A stretch of 64,000 nt of DNA, from contig FSRV01000001.1 in the NCBI GenBank assembly GCA_900142905.1, positions 1,736,001 through 1,800,000 on the forward strand, in the 5' to 3' direction. The position numbers and the translations under genes are program-made. Each line of letters starts with the position of its first letter. The first letter of the stretch is position 1. Origin of the DNA: Burkholderia sp. GAS332 (lineage in GTDB: Bacteria > Pseudomonadota > Gammaproteobacteria > Burkholderiales > Burkholderiaceae). The notes beneath the pieces are model-generated. The model worked only from the letters and a program-made list of their open reading frames with translations, did no database searches and had not been told where the DNA came from. Positions 63,055 through 64,000 of the stretch are shown piece by piece.

Positions 63055-63109
63055 ATCGCCTTGTCCGCATTTTTTTTGACCCTTCATGGACCCTTCACGG
63101 AACACTAAG

Positions 63110-64000
63110 ATGGACCAGTCTCTGACCCTAGCTCCAGTACGCGAGGCAAGCGCTGCTACCGAAAGCGAATTTTCGTCGTTCTCGCACACGCTGCCCGATG
63201 GCCGCGTGTGCCGCGTGCAGATACTCGCGGGCGGCAGCGTCGCGCTGCACGTCGACGGCGAACCGCAGGCGCTGCTTACCGCGCGCTTCGATGCGACCCA
63301 TGTGTCGATCGAGAGCCTCGCAGGCGACGCCGACAGCATCACCCGCCAGCCGCCCGAGATTTTTCTGCCGTTGTTCGCTGAATATTTCGCCCGTCCGGCG
63401 CATGTCTCGACCATTGAAATCACCTTGCCTGTGAGCCATGCCTGGGCAGTCGAGGCGGTGCGCCGCGGGATCTTCGACGAGTGCGTGGAAACCACCGGCG
63501 GCTGCCGTTTGCGTTGCCGCCGCGCGAGTTTCTGGCAGCATCCGGCGTTGTGGTTGCGGGCCGTAGCGAGCGCAGGTTTCGCGCAGCGCTTCACGCTGAC
63601 CCACCATCACCGGCACCCGGTGCGGCCGCCGAAGCCACGTGGCGTCGTGTACGAACGGCAGCTTCCGCATCTCGATCTGACCTTTTCGCTGCGCACCATC
63701 GACGTCGAGCGCGATCTCGAACTCTTCAATCGCTGGATGAACCTGCCGAACGTCGCGAGCGTGTGGGACCAGGCCGACGACAGCATCACCCACGCGCGTT
63801 TTCTGGCCGACCAGGAAGCCGACCCGCATACGCAGACGCTGTTCGGCTGCTTCAACGGCGAGCCGTTCGCCTACTTCGAGGTGTACTGGGTGAAGGAGGA
63901 TCGCCTCGCGCCGTTCTGCGACGCGGGCGACTACGACCGCGGCATTCACATCCTTGTGGGCAATCGCCGTCATCAGGGCCCCGCCAAGCTGGAGGCATGG
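63110..64000 (+). CDS. GNAT-type siderophore N-acyltransferase, 3' end beyond window
   Basis: The frame from ATG 63110 is open to the right edge (297 codons). The N-terminal half is variable. The second half has the IucB/RhbD/OrbK-like acetyltransferase pattern: LDLTFSLRTIDVERDLELFN, WMNLPNVASVWDQ, FGCFNGEPFAYFEVYWVKED and YDRGIHILVGNRRHQGP, with the acetyl-CoA-binding loop at the end. It would acylate N5-hydroxyornithine to form the hydroxamate. Located 55 bases after the hydroxylase in the same operon. Truncated by the window, so the C-terminus is unseen. Confidence 0.85.
   Translation, partial: MDQSLTLAPVREASAATESEFSSFSHTLPDGRVCRVQILAGGSVALHVDGEPQALLTARFDATHVSIESLAGDADSITRQPPEIFLPLFAEYFARPAHVSTIEITLPVSHAWAVEAVRRGIFDECVETTGGCRLRCRRASFWQHPALWLRAVASAGFAQRFTLTHHHRHPVRPPKPRGVVYERQLPHLDLTFSLRTIDVERDLELFNRWMNLPNVASVWDQADDSITHARFLADQEADPHTQTLFGCFNGEPFAYFEVYWVKEDRLAPFCDAGDYDRGIHILVGNRRHQGPAKLEAW

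Overview
The window is GC-rich DNA from a Burkholderiaceae chromosome, most likely Paraburkholderia. The basis is the housekeeping block lplT, suhB, trmJ, cysE, lpxH, ppiB, ppiA, cysS, alkA, accA, tilS, lysC and tRNA-Ser, plus an ornibactin-like siderophore locus. The genus is inferred from gene content; there is no rRNA in the window.

Region 1 (1-7.6 kb) is accessory DNA. It has an orphan RelB/StbD-type antitoxin beside a decayed ParE-like toxin, and an operon of two paralogous unknown proteins led by a 35-residue membrane peptide. Next is a complete retron: promoter, msr-msd RNA with matching a1/a2 arms, a nucleoside-deoxyribosyltransferase-like effector and a retron reverse transcriptase. 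The severed 3' end of an SRAP (YedK/HMCES) gene follows directly. Beyond that are a zinc-ribbon membrane protein, a coupled pair resembling DUF6978 and DUF1828/DUF1829, and a coupled three-gene operon led by a GIY-YIG-like protein. The retron genes are much richer in A+T than their surroundings.

Region 2 (7.9-22.9 kb) is conserved core: a lysophospholipid transporter, tRNA/RNA modification, cysteine, lipid A and fatty acid enzymes, prolyl isomerases, aspartokinase, and a tRNA-Ser(GCU) with its own promoter and a strong terminator. Region 3 (22.9-25.2 kb) holds unrecognised, possibly decayed DNA and a frameshifted fic gene.

Region 4 (25.2-64 kb, running off the right edge) is a siderophore system: a SyrD/PvdE-type exporter, four NRPS proteins, a TonB receptor, ABC importer genes, a FhuF-type ferric reductase, a lipoprotein binding protein, an ornithine N-hydroxylase and the start of a GNAT acyltransferase. 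Hand-read adenylation codes predict X, D-Asp, Gly, Thr, D-Y, D-Asp, Gly, where X and Y are probably ornithine-type residues, followed by thioesterase release. The locus carries seven separate short tandem-repeat tracts, in NRPS loops and linkers, in a His/Glu tail on the reductase and in an intergenic heptamer array. No aspartate hydroxylase, MbtH-like protein, sigma factor or formyltransferase lies in the window.
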